Assembly: GCF_900186615.1 (NCBI RefSeq)
Contig: NZ_LT896588.1
Span: 3,162,347 to 3,226,346 of the forward strand
Length of the DNA stretch: 64,000 bases
Source of the DNA: Parabacteroides bouchesdurhonensis
GTDB lineage: Bacteria; Bacteroidota; Bacteroidia; Bacteroidales; Tannerellaceae
Direction: 5' to 3'
Shown: piece after piece, positions 19,305 to 27,792 of the stretch
How the letters are laid out: the number at the start of each line of letters is the position of its first letter
Numbering within the stretch: position 1 is the first letter of the stretch
Made by a program: the position numbers and the translations under genes
Notes under the pieces: generated by a model
The model's database searches: none
Seen by the model: the letters and a program-made list of their open reading frames with translations, nothing else
Told to the model about the DNA's origin: nothing

Positions 19305-19580
19305 TTACGCCTCCTGTGCTTCCGATACTTCATCTTTTTCTGCAAGTATCTGTAAAGCACGTTCAAAAATTAATGTATCATCTAAAACAACCAAACCACC
19401 ATCAGGTCCCGGTTCTATATGTATTCCACAGCTTCTACCATCTTTAAAATTGTGTCCGCCAAAATAATTACGAACTGTTTCAACCGATATACCCAATTCA
19501 TCTGCGATACGGTGGGTACTGCCGTCAGGCAAGCTATCTTTAATTCTACGCAATTCGTTAAATGTGATCGTTTTTGTCAT
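19305..19580 (-). CDS. Small putative HTH DNA-binding protein
   Basis: This 91-residue protein has a predicted helix-turn-helix near its N terminus (STHRIADELGISVETVRNYF, residues ~21-40) of the kind seen in LacI- or MerR-like HTHs. A glycine-rich turn (IHIEPGPDGGLVVLDD) and a charged tail follow. It lacks any ligand or dimerisation domain I recognise. Small proteins of this sort are widespread in Bacteroidales and are usually annotated as hypothetical DNA-binding proteins. It has its own terminator. Function is unknown. Confidence 0.75.
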   Translation of the reverse strand: MTKTITFNELRRIKDSLPDGSTHRIADELGISVETVRNYFGGHNFKDGRSCGIHIEPGPDGGLVVLDDTLIFERALQILAEKDEVSEAQEA

Positions 19581-19715
19581 GGCTTCATTATTTTGAGGTT
19601 AAACTTCTGTTTATTTAATGCCACTAACTTAGCAATTATAAATAACAGAAACAAATTATTTCTATGAAATAAGTTTGTAACATATATGCTTTACGACATA
19701 TATATCAAAAGGTTC

Positions 19716-20411
19716 TTATCTTAAAAAAGAGACTAACGGTCGATTGAATATCAATAGTACTATAACTGTTAACCACACGGCATACACAATCAGATTTTTC
19801 CGTTTTTCAGAATAAATAGAAGAAGGTGGCATCTCTCCTGTTCCATTAATAAAACAGGGACGGATATATAAGTATAACTTATAGGTAAAATATCCGAATA
19901 TAATTCCTGAAATGGCTCCGGGTATTATATCCGTGATAAAATGTACTCCAAGATAAATACGGGAATAAGCGGTTAACGTAGCCCAAAGAAATATCGTCCA
20001 CGTAAAGAGTTTATGCCTAAATAACAAGGTCATTAAAGTTGCAAAACCAAATGCGTTAGCTGCATGACTGGAAATAAAACCATATTTGCCTCCATGATAG
20101 CCAAATACCGTTTTAACCTGATTCATGAAATCCGGATGGTGCGTAGGGCGAAAGCGCATAAATACCGGTTTACAGAAATGAGATGCAAATTGGTCACAAA
20201 GTGTTATCACTAATACGATAGCCATAAGAATAAGTAACCATTCTCTCCAGTTCTTTTTATAAATCAATACACAGAGTATAAAAAAGGCTAATGGCAGCCA
20301 TACAGCTTTTCCTGAATATAACCACATAAAATGATCCAGAAAATCTGTATGAATGCCATTAAGCATAAAGAACGCATCACGTTCATAAACCAATAATTTT
20401 TCTACCATCAA
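19716..20411 (-). CDS. PAP2-family membrane phosphatase
   Basis: This 231-residue inner-membrane protein carries the three PAP2 motifs: KPVFMRFRP (K-x6-RP), SSHAANAF (the PSGH-type motif with the catalytic His) and SRIYLGVHFITD (SR-x5-H-x3-D). About five to six membrane segments are visible. Members dephosphorylate phosphatidate, lipid A or undecaprenyl pyrophosphate; which one cannot be decided here. It begins directly after the batE stop, so it is the last gene of the bat operon as transcribed, and may be linked to envelope maintenance by position only. Confidence 0.92.
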   Translation of the reverse strand: MMVEKLLVYERDAFFMLNGIHTDFLDHFMWLYSGKAVWLPLAFFILCVLIYKKNWREWLLILMAIVLVITLCDQFASHFCKPVFMRFRPTHHPDFMNQVKTVFGYHGGKYGFISSHAANAFGFATLMTLLFRHKLFTWTIFLWATLTAYSRIYLGVHFITDIIPGAISGIIFGYFTYKLYLYIRPCFINGTGEMPPSSIYSEKRKNLIVYAVWLTVIVLLIFNRPLVSFLR

Positions 20412-21185
20412 TCAGATTTTTTCGATGTCTTTGCTAGGCATCCAACCAATGTTTCCGTCTTCAAGCTCTATTTCGCTCCAATCGCCCAGCGTACTTTTAA
20501 CAGACACTTTCGTTCCTTCATGAAGAATAAACAAATCTGTTCCACTTGCGTCAGGAGAGCTTTTAACCGTTACTGTCGGAGTGAAAACAATGGCATGCTT
20601 ACGATTGACAAGTTCGTCTTTTTGATTCTTCGCAAAGATATTCGCAAAGATCACCATAACCAACAATACAAGTCCCAGATAAAATCCTACTTTCTTCAAA
20701 CGTATCCATCTGGAGAAGAAGAACAGGATGACACATCCGATAAAAAAGATAAAGCAGACTATTCCTATACGAGCCCACGAATCCGCTGCCGCCGTATTCT
20801 GGATAGTATCAAACCAATCCGTCAAGAAAAAGTTTTCTACCGGTTCTATCTTATCTACAGATTTCTGACGAGCCAGTTGTAAATTGAATCGGGCATCTGT
20901 ATCCCCCGGATCTAGAACTAAAGCACGTTCATAGTTCAATATGGCCGGAGCTATCTTGCCGGCTTTATAATAAGCATTACCCAGATTATAAAAAATCTCG
21001 GCAGATTCTCCGTTACTTTTCAGGATATTTTCATATAAATCGATAGCCTTATTATAATCTTCCTTTGTATAAGCCTCTTCGGCCTCTTTAATAGCAGTAG
21101 TTTGAGCAAATGCCGTACTCCATGCAAAACACTGAATCAATAATAAGAAAAACAATATTTTCTTCATATTTCCTATAGCCTTCAT
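20412..21185 (-). CDS. batE: BatE: TPR protein with membrane segments and C-terminal SH3 domain
   Basis: I place the start at the ATG at 21185, five bases after the batD stop; another at 21167 directly precedes the signal peptide (MKKILFFLLLIQ). A frame to 21227 would overlap batD. The signal peptide is followed by two TPR units (AEEAYTKEDYNKAIDLYENIL and AEIFYNLGNAYYKAGKIAPAI), two hydrophobic segments, and a bacterial SH3-like domain at the end (VTVKSSPDASGTDLFILHEGTKV and GNIGWMPSKDIEKI). This is the usual BatE build in Bacteroides. It probably helps assemble a periplasmic Bat complex. The operon has been linked to aerotolerance, but the mechanism is unsettled. Confidence 0.9.
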   Translation of the reverse strand: MKAIGNMKKILFFLLLIQCFAWSTAFAQTTAIKEAEEAYTKEDYNKAIDLYENILKSNGESAEIFYNLGNAYYKAGKIAPAILNYERALVLDPGDTDARFNLQLARQKSVDKIEPVENFFLTDWFDTIQNTAAADSWARIGIVCFIFFIGCVILFFFSRWIRLKKVGFYLGLVLLVMVIFANIFAKNQKDELVNRKHAIVFTPTVTVKSSPDASGTDLFILHEGTKVSVKSTLGDWSEIELEDGNIGWMPSKDIEKI

Positions 21186-21189
21186 CGTC

Positions 21190-23028
21190 TTATTTTTTAA
21201 TTGTATTCTCCATTTTGCCAATGGCATCTACCGTTAAATCATATAATTTATCCATAGCATCCGAAGCTTGAGACGGTGCATAGCGAGCAAACTCACAGGT
21301 GTTCAGAATATCCATAAATTCATTTATCAAAGCTTCGTCAACTCCATATTTTGTAAGTTCAGCCTCTACATTATCCTTACTCAAATTAGCCTGCGGTATA
21401 TTCAGCTTATCACTCAGGTATCCCCATAATGCACGAAGAACTTCATCATAAAACTCTTCTTTTTTATTTTCTTTCATCAGTTTACCCGCAATCTTCAAAC
21501 GCCTTACGGCCATCTTATTTGCCTTCTTGGTTCTAACCAACGCAATGTTTGAATTTTCTTTTACCTGTTTACGATAAATGAAGAAGAAAACAATAAACAA
21601 AATAGCAGGAACCAGATAGCACATAAAATACATAACAGAACCAAAGAATATATCATTGGTTGAAGTAAACGATATATCTTTCGTCTTCAAATAACGAATA
21701 TCTTTTCCTAAATACTTTACGCTCTCTTTATTACTAAAGGAAGACATAACCGGAGCATTACCCTCTCCATCTTTACCCTTTTCAACATGAAGTTTGTATG
21801 GTTCACCCGTCAATGTTTTATAAGAATCACTCTTTACATCAAAGTAAGAAAAGGAAATAGCCGGTATTTCAAAATCACCTGCATAACGAGGAATAGCCAT
21901 ATATTCTATCGTCTTACTGCCGGTTACGCCTGCTGCCGTTGTTTTGAAATCTGTTTCTACCTTCGGATCATAAATGTCGAAATCGTTAGGGAAAACGACT
22001 TCCGGATTCTTAATCAATTTAATATTACCCGTACCGGTAATCTTTACTTTGACTGTAACCGCTTCATTTGTTTTTACATTATCGGAGCTAATGCTTGACG
22101 TCATTGCAAAGTGTCCTACAGCACCCGAAAAAGAAGCAGGCTTTCCAAATGGCAACGGTTTTACATTGATTGTAACCGGAGATGTAACAAGTGTTTTAGT
22201 GACATCCTGGTATGAATCAAAGAAATCATCAAATATACTGCGTACCTTCTGCGGGGTGGCTATACGAATGGCAACATCAAACTTACCGGATTCTATTGTA
22301 ATATTTCCCGAACGTTGTGGATACAAAACCGTTTGTTTTAGCACCACTGTAAAATAATTACGACCGTTATAATGCTCCTGCGACCATTGTTTTTGATCGG
22401 GCAGTTCTACCTCCTGAGCCAGGAATCCTTCAAATTCCGGGAATTTCGGCGGAGCATTAAAGGTACAAGGACGAGCAGCATATAATTTAAATGTAACCAG
22501 GAAACCTTCTTGTTCATATACATTACGGTTAGATACATCCATTCTTACAAAGTAGTCATCTTTCCCGATACTTGCAGATGCCGAGCCGCTATTGCCTTCA
22601 CCTCCATTGTTGCTATTAGTGGATTTATCCGGAGGAAGGACTTTTACGACAAGGCCGTTTGATGTATAATTAGCACCTTTCACTTTAATACTGGCTGGAG
22701 CAATGTTGAAAGTTCCCTCTTTCTTCGGCATCAATATATATGTATAAGTAACTGTCGTTTCACTGGAACTCTTACCGTTTACCCAATTGCTACTATAAGA
22801 CACAGACTGTGATGGCCCCATCAGCACATCAAAATCCGGTATTTCCTGCAGACGAAGCTCCTTGCCTTCTGCATTTAAAGTATAAGTCAGGCGAAACTGC
22901 TGTCCCATAACAACAGCATCCGGTGCGGAAGCTTTAAATACTACATCATCAGCTTTAATTGATGCACCTGCCGTTAATATTAGTAAGAATAAGAAAACTA
23001 ATTTCCTCATTATGACTATATTTTTCAT
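21190..23028 (-). CDS. batD: BatD: membrane-anchored immunoglobulin-like protein
   Basis: I start at the ATG at 23028, just after the batC stop; an ATG at 23037 would overlap batC and one at 23010 fits the signal peptide equally well. The exported ~430-residue N-terminal part contains beta-sandwich repeats (VMGQQFRLTYTLNAEGKEL, NEAVTVKVKITGTGNIKL) of the DUF11/BatD type. A strong transmembrane segment (VMYFMCYLVPAILFIVFFF) follows, then a cytoplasmic helical tail with KMAVRRLKIAGKLMKENK. The BatD beta domains are expected in the periplasm and the tail could contact BatA/BatB or MoxR from inside. The size (~612 aa) is normal. Confidence 0.92.
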   Translation of the reverse strand: MKNIVIMRKLVFLFLLILTAGASIKADDVVFKASAPDAVVMGQQFRLTYTLNAEGKELRLQEIPDFDVLMGPSQSVSYSSNWVNGKSSSETTVTYTYILMPKKEGTFNIAPASIKVKGANYTSNGLVVKVLPPDKSTNSNNGGEGNSGSASASIGKDDYFVRMDVSNRNVYEQEGFLVTFKLYAARPCTFNAPPKFPEFEGFLAQEVELPDQKQWSQEHYNGRNYFTVVLKQTVLYPQRSGNITIESGKFDVAIRIATPQKVRSIFDDFFDSYQDVTKTLVTSPVTINVKPLPFGKPASFSGAVGHFAMTSSISSDNVKTNEAVTVKVKITGTGNIKLIKNPEVVFPNDFDIYDPKVETDFKTTAAGVTGSKTIEYMAIPRYAGDFEIPAISFSYFDVKSDSYKTLTGEPYKLHVEKGKDGEGNAPVMSSFSNKESVKYLGKDIRYLKTKDISFTSTNDIFFGSVMYFMCYLVPAILFIVFFFIYRKQVKENSNIALVRTKKANKMAVRRLKIAGKLMKENKKEEFYDEVLRALWGYLSDKLNIPQANLSKDNVEAELTKYGVDEALINEFMDILNTCEFARYAPSQASDAMDKLYDLTVDAIGKMENTIKK

Positions 23029-23030
23029 TA

Positions 23031-23780
23031 TTACCATTCTTTATCTGTTTTACGACGTTGCTGTTGCTGCATCTGGGCTTTTTTTACTTTCTCTTGCGTA
23101 TCCTTTTCATCTTGCAAAAAGGCATCAAGCATTTGCTGGGCATTATCTTTGCTCATTTGCTCATTCTGCTGCTGTTGATCTTGCGTCTTATCCTGCTTGT
23201 TATCATCAGGCTGTTGCTGTTGTTGTTGCTGCTGATCATCTTTCTGATCCTGGTTCTCCTGTTTATCCTGATTTTGCTGATCCTGGCTTTGATCATTATT
23301 CTGTTGATCTTGCAACAATTTCTGAGCTAACGCCAGATTGTAACGTGTTTCATCATCTTTCGGATTTAAACGAAGAGACTGTTTATAGGCATCCACACTT
23401 TTAGCATACTCTTTATTCTGCATAAAGATGTTTCCTATATTATGGTAAAGTTCAGCCAAACGCGTTTTACCTTCCGGAGTTTCTATCATTTTCTCACCTT
23501 GTCCGGCTATCAATTGATATTGCTCTGCCGCTTCCGGAAATTTCTTTTGTTTATAGAGAGCATTACCTAAATTAAAAGTGCCTTCCGTTGAACGGGGATT
23601 TACCTCCAAACTCTTCCTGTAAGCAATTTCCGCTTCCGTATATTTTTCATTCTGGTAGAGTTTATTTCCCTCACGTACGTTTTTACGTTCAGCCTTTTGG
23701 GCAAATACTGTTCCGGTACAGAACAGAAACGCCGATATACATATTATAGATTTTTGCATACGTTTCATCGTCTTATCCAT
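23031..23780 (-). CDS. batC: BatC: secreted TPR protein with long glutamine-rich tail
   Basis: The 249-residue protein has a signal peptide (cleavage near VFAQ), three TPR units (GNKLYQNEKYTEAEIAYRKS, FNLGNALYKQKKFPEAAEQY, AKSVDAYKQSLRLNPKD) and then an extreme low-complexity stretch of Gln, Asp, Asn and Lys (residues ~160-215, including eight consecutive Q). The tail is encoded by mixed CAA/CAG codons, so it is not a simple slippage repeat. It is likely disordered. The neighbours batB (1 bp away) and batD flank it. The role is presumed to be scaffolding of the Bat complex. Confidence 0.9.
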   Translation of the reverse strand: MDKTMKRMQKSIICISAFLFCTGTVFAQKAERKNVREGNKLYQNEKYTEAEIAYRKSLEVNPRSTEGTFNLGNALYKQKKFPEAAEQYQLIAGQGEKMIETPEGKTRLAELYHNIGNIFMQNKEYAKSVDAYKQSLRLNPKDDETRYNLALAQKLLQDQQNNDQSQDQQNQDKQENQDQKDDQQQQQQQQPDDNKQDKTQDQQQQNEQMSKDNAQQMLDAFLQDEKDTQEKVKKAQMQQQQRRKTDKEW

Positions 23781-23781
23781 A

Positions 23782-24801
23782 TTAAGAGAATAGTTTTACT
23801 TTTCTGAATATACGATTCTTACGATCCAGAGTCATAAAATCAGCAATCAACAGGAATAAAGCAATCCATGCCAATACCTGAAACTGTTCATCGTACTCGG
23901 AATAGACTTTACTGTCTAATTCAGATTTATTCATCTTTTCAATCTCTTTTTCCAATGCTTTTAAAGCCGAATTCGTATTATCAGCCCGTGCATACATGCC
24001 ATTTCCCGCAGCGGCAATCTCCTGACACATTTGTTCGTTCAATTTTGTGATAACTACATTGCCGTCTTTATCTTTCATATAATTATTACTTCCCGGAACA
24101 GGTATCGGAGCACCTTTAGGCTCTCCCATTCCGATAATATTTACATGAATGCCTTTTTCGGCCGCCGCTTTGGCAGCACCCACTGCATCATCTTCATGGT
24201 TCTCGCCATCCGTAATCAGTACAATCGCCTTATCCGATGCTTCGTTCGGAGTAAACGAGCGGGCAGCCAGATTGATAGCGGCGCCAATTGCCGTACCTTG
24301 TGTAGAGACCATTGACGGATTTATAGACGACAAGAACATCTTGGCCGAAATATAATCGGATGTAATAGGTAGCTGCGTAAATGCGTCACCGGCAAAAACT
24401 ATCAGCCCTACTTTATCATTCGTAAAACCATCTGTTAATTTAGACAACATCTGCTTGGCCTTATCCAAACGGCTCGGGGTCACATCTTCTGCCAGCATAG
24501 AATTTGACACATCGAGGCAAACCATGATCTCCACCCCTTGACGCTTTACCGTTTCCAGTTTAGAACCAAACTGAGGCCCTGCAATAACAAAGATAACCAA
24601 TGTAATGGCCCCGAACAACAGCCAGAATTTAAGATGCTGGCGTTTGAGTGACACCTCAGGCATCAACTCGGCCAACAATTTAGGGTTACCATATTTCTTA
24701 ATTGCTTTCTTCTTCAAAACCAAGGCATATACATAGAATACCACTAAAACTGGCAAAATAAAAAGCAAGTATAAAAAGTCCGGATGTGCAAAACGAAACA
24801 T
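23782..24801 (-). CDS. batB: BatB: membrane-anchored von Willebrand factor A protein
   Basis: This 339-residue protein has two N-terminal membrane helices, a VWA domain (~85-300) and one C-terminal membrane helix. The metal-ion site is complete: DVSNS (DxSxS), the Thr in STQGTAIG and the Asp in ITDGENHED. Such domains bind proteins through Mg2+. BatA and BatB are paralogues with the same layout, which suggests a heteromer in the membrane. The MoxR ATPase coded in the same operon probably acts on this VWA class, as MoxR-VWA pairs do elsewhere. Confidence 0.94.
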   Translation of the reverse strand: MFRFAHPDFLYLLFILPVLVVFYVYALVLKKKAIKKYGNPKLLAELMPEVSLKRQHLKFWLLFGAITLVIFVIAGPQFGSKLETVKRQGVEIMVCLDVSNSMLAEDVTPSRLDKAKQMLSKLTDGFTNDKVGLIVFAGDAFTQLPITSDYISAKMFLSSINPSMVSTQGTAIGAAINLAARSFTPNEASDKAIVLITDGENHEDDAVGAAKAAAEKGIHVNIIGMGEPKGAPIPVPGSNNYMKDKDGNVVITKLNEQMCQEIAAAGNGMYARADNTNSALKALEKEIEKMNKSELDSKVYSEYDEQFQVLAWIALFLLIADFMTLDRKNRIFRKVKLFS

Positions 24802-24814
24802 AAGCCTTCTTTAT

Positions 24815-25801
24815 TTACGGTATATTTCTCAACAATGTATTTCTCAACAAGATTTCCACCAGTAACAATGCAAATACAAGTAAAGCCCAGTTTTTATATT
24901 CTTCCTGTTTTTTACTGTACTCCTGTACACTGATTTTAGTCTTCTCCATCTTATCAATTTCCGAATATATTTCCTTCAAACTGGCATTGTCAGTAGCACG
25001 GAAATACTGTCCGCCGGTAGTCGAAGAGATCTGTTTCAGAGTAGCTTCGTCTATTTCAACCGGTATATTTTGGTATTGAACGCCAAATGCCGTCTGGAAC
25101 GGATACGGCGCCATTCCTTTTGTCCCTACACCGATTGTATAAACACGAACACCGAATGTCTTGGCAATTTCCGCTGCCGTAACCGGAGCAATCTCACCTG
25201 CATTATTAGAGCCGTCGGTCAGTAATATAATTACTTTCGATTTAGCCTGGCTGTCTTTAATACGGCTTACCGCGTTAGCCAAACCTAAACCGATAGCTGT
25301 TCCGTCCTGGATCATCCCGCTTTGTATATCTTTAAACAGATTCAATAAAACCGTATGATCCGTCGTTAACGGACATTGTGTAAAGCTCTCAGCCGAGAAA
25401 ACTACCAGGCCAATATTATCATTCGGACGTCCGTTAATAAAAGAAGCCGCAACATCTTTGGCTGCTTCCAAACGGTTCGGTTTCAAATCCTGAGCCAACA
25501 TACTGCCTGAAATATCTATTGCCAGCATAATATCGATACCTTCTTTAGACGAATTCTGCCAGCTATTCGTAGATTGGGGACGCGCCAAAACGATAATAAG
25601 TAAAACAATGGCGGCCATTCTCAGAATAAAAGGTACATGACGCAGATACACTTTCCATGAAGTTGCTCCCGGAGCACTAAATGCTTCCGAAGAAGAAACC
25701 TGCAAGCTGGCCTGGCTTTTGCGTAATTTGTAGATATACCACCCTATCAGCGGGATTAGTAATAACAACAAATACAGATATATAGGATTTGCAAATATCA
25801 T
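24815..25801 (-). CDS. batA: BatA: membrane-anchored von Willebrand factor A protein
   Basis: The 328-residue protein mirrors BatB: two N-terminal membrane helices, VWA domain and a C-terminal helix. Its metal-ion site reads DISGS, with QDGTAIGLG and LTDGSNNAG completing it. The 13-bp gap to batB and 1-bp gap to the upstream gene indicate translational coupling. Bat denotes Bacteroides aerotolerance, named from early mutant work; later studies of other species ascribe envelope functions to the cluster. I cannot tell the client from sequence. Confidence 0.94.
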   Translation of the reverse strand: MIFANPIYLYLLLLLIPLIGWYIYKLRKSQASLQVSSSEAFSAPGATSWKVYLRHVPFILRMAAIVLLIIVLARPQSTNSWQNSSKEGIDIMLAIDISGSMLAQDLKPNRLEAAKDVAASFINGRPNDNIGLVVFSAESFTQCPLTTDHTVLLNLFKDIQSGMIQDGTAIGLGLANAVSRIKDSQAKSKVIILLTDGSNNAGEIAPVTAAEIAKTFGVRVYTIGVGTKGMAPYPFQTAFGVQYQNIPVEIDEATLKQISSTTGGQYFRATDNASLKEIYSEIDKMEKTKISVQEYSKKQEEYKNWALLVFALLLVEILLRNTLLRNIP

Positions 25802-25802
25802 T

Positions 25803-26807
25803 TTATTCTTTAATTATATTTGAATCATTCTTTTCTTCCGTTTTCTTCTCCTCCGTAGCCGTTTCAGGAGTTGCCTCCTCTTCCACCCGCGTTGTCTGAT
25901 TTACAAACAGGTAAGCATTTGTCATACTCAGGTCATTTTCATCAGGCAGCGGATTCATCTTGGCAAACTTCACAAAATCAGACAACTGTAAGATCTGTTT
26001 CAAGCTGTTATATACCGGAACTGCGTCTGCTTCTTTTTGAAGTATATCCAATATCTCGGCAGATGTCATTTCCATGGCATTAACGCCAAAACGTTCTACG
26101 ATGTATTTACGCAACGTATCCGTTATTAATGTATAATACTCTTTACTACGTCCCTGTTGCCATAATTTCTGTTGCTTGATCTCATTCAGTTCCTTCAAGG
26201 CCTGTTCATGAGGCGGAAGTTTCGGTTCCGGTTTCTTGAAAGGAATCAACGACTTCTTGCTGCGCAAACGTTTAATAATATAAGCGATTACACATATCAG
26301 GAATAAAGCAAGCAGCACTCCATAAATAATAGGATAATAATCAGCCAATACAAACGGAGGTTTCCAAACATCCTTTATATCGTTAAATTCTTCGGGCTTA
26401 TCCGCATTCACCGGGATTGTTGACACCTTCAATGCCACTTGGTTTGAATAAACAGTATCCAAACCGTCAACAACCTTTAAAGGAGGCAACAGATATAAAG
26501 AAGAATCGAACGAAGTAATCAATATATCCTGCTTTATCAGCAAACGATTATTTTCTATAACAGTAGAATCGGGCTTTGAGAGACTCAACACTTCCACTCC
26601 GGCCATTAACGTATCGCTAGGAATAACGATTTGCACCGGACGATCCTTATCGCTCGTTACGGTCAAATGAAGCGCAGTCTGTTCTCCAATCAATATGGCA
26701 GCCGAATCGATAGAAACATCTATCAATGTTTTCTGCGCATAAGCCTTTCCTCCTATCAGTGATGTCGCCAGGAAAAGAAACAGTATGCTTTTCTTTATTA
26801 ATTTCAT
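25803..26807 (-). CDS. Bat-operon membrane protein (DUF4381-like)
   Basis: This 334-residue protein has a signal peptide (MKLIKKSILFLFLATSLIGG), a ~140-residue periplasmic beta-rich part, one transmembrane segment (YYPIIYGVLLALFLICVIAY, ~158-178) and a cytoplasmic helical region with KKPEPKLPPHEQALKELNEI. This layout is found in nearly every bat operon between DUF58 and batA and resembles DUF4381. It would place a periplasmic sensor or scaffold across the membrane with an intracellular arm near MoxR. The tail is rich in Glu, Thr and Lys and looks disordered. I know no experimental function. Confidence 0.75.
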   Translation of the reverse strand: MKLIKKSILFLFLATSLIGGKAYAQKTLIDVSIDSAAILIGEQTALHLTVTSDKDRPVQIVIPSDTLMAGVEVLSLSKPDSTVIENNRLLIKQDILITSFDSSLYLLPPLKVVDGLDTVYSNQVALKVSTIPVNADKPEEFNDIKDVWKPPFVLADYYPIIYGVLLALFLICVIAYIIKRLRSKKSLIPFKKPEPKLPPHEQALKELNEIKQQKLWQQGRSKEYYTLITDTLRKYIVERFGVNAMEMTSAEILDILQKEADAVPVYNSLKQILQLSDFVKFAKMNPLPDENDLSMTNAYLFVNQTTRVEEEATPETATEEKKTEEKNDSNIIKE

Positions 26808-26816
26808 TTGTTTGCT

Positions 26817-27686
26817 TTAGTTACGTTTGTCAAAAAGAGCAATCAATGCTTTCACATAATCATCTTCCGTACGAATGGAAACAGAATCTACACGGCACTT
26901 TTTAAATGAATCACTCATTTCAGCCTGTCTGCTGTCCCACCATTCTTTATAGGTTTCGCGTACCCGGGAAGAAGAACTGTCAATCCATTGTTCCAGTCCC
27001 GTTTCGGCATCTTTAATCTTCATCAGTCCTACCGAAGGAAGTTCCGTTTCACGGCGGTCGTATACCTGGATGGCAACAACATCATGCTTTCTATTGGCAA
27101 TTGTAAGTGCATCCTTAAAACTTCCTTTATTAATAAAATCGGAAATAAGGAAAGCCGTGCAACGCTTTTTTATCGCATTTGTCAAATATTTAAGTACCTG
27201 GCTGATATCGGTCTTTGTATCTTCCGGATGAAAGTCTATCAACTCACGAATAATGTAGAGAATATGTTTCTTTCCTTTCTGGGGAGGGATAAACTTCTCT
27301 ATTTTATCGGAAAAGAACACAACCCCGATTTTATCATTATTCTGTATGGCAGAAAAAGCCAATGTTGCAGCTATCTCTGTAATGATTTCCTTTTTCATCA
27401 CATTCACAGAACCAAAGTCCCGGCTTCCGGATACGTCTATCATCAACATCACCGTCAGCTCCCGTTCTTCTTCAAATACTTTGACATACGGACGAACATA
27501 TCGTGCGGTAACGTTCCAGTCTATATCACGGATATCATCACCATATTGATATTCGCGAACCTCACTGAATGCCATACCACGACCTTTAAATGCCGAGTGA
27601 TATTGGCCGGCAAAGATATTACGCGACAAACCACGGGTTTTTATCTCTATCCGGCGAACCTTCTTTAATAGTTCACTTGTTTCCAT
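26817..27686 (-). CDS. DUF58 protein of the MoxR-VWA system
   Basis: The 289-residue cytoplasmic protein carries the DUF58 signature GDDIRDIDWNVTARYV followed by a degenerate VWA fold with MIDVSGS. In MoxR systems DUF58 proteins are coded next to the ATPase and are thought to be adaptors or substrates. It lies between moxR and the DUF4381-like gene. The 106-bp space upstream to moxR holds a palindrome array. No signal peptide or membrane segment is present. Confidence 0.92.
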   Translation of the reverse strand: METSELLKKVRRIEIKTRGLSRNIFAGQYHSAFKGRGMAFSEVREYQYGDDIRDIDWNVTARYVRPYVKVFEEERELTVMLMIDVSGSRDFGSVNVMKKEIITEIAATLAFSAIQNNDKIGVVFFSDKIEKFIPPQKGKKHILYIIRELIDFHPEDTKTDISQVLKYLTNAIKKRCTAFLISDFINKGSFKDALTIANRKHDVVAIQVYDRRETELPSVGLMKIKDAETGLEQWIDSSSSRVRETYKEWWDSRQAEMSDSFKKCRVDSVSIRTEDDYVKALIALFDKRN

Positions 27687-27720
27687 TGTTTCATTTCCTT
27701 TAATTATTAGACTGCATTTT

Positions 27721-27786
27721 TAATTCCTTTCGGAAGGAATTGAAATTTCTCCCGGAAGAAACCAAAATTCCTTCCGGATGGGACAC
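27721..27786. repeat. 22-bp phased palindrome array, family B, three units
   Basis: Three units centred at 27731.5, 27753.5 and 27775.5 have a period of exactly 22 bp. Cores are AATTCCTTTCGGAAGGAATT, AATTTCTCCCGGAAGAAA and AATTCCTTCCGGATGGGA, around a consensus AATTCCTTCCGGAAGGAATT. The array fills most of the moxR-DUF58 gap and begins six bases after the moxR stop. It is the only wide gap in the bat operon. Confidence 0.9.
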
Positions 27787-27792
27787 TATTAA

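Noticed and set aside
19682..19704. ATATATG/CATATAT hairpin as terminator of the bat operon
   Set aside because: The stem is AT-only and no T run follows in the minus transcript.
23058..23330. Leucine-rich 90-codon frame opposite the BatC tail, looking like a membrane protein
   Set aside because: It is the antisense of the poly-Gln region (CAG/CAA read as CTG/TTG), so the hydrophobicity is an artefact.
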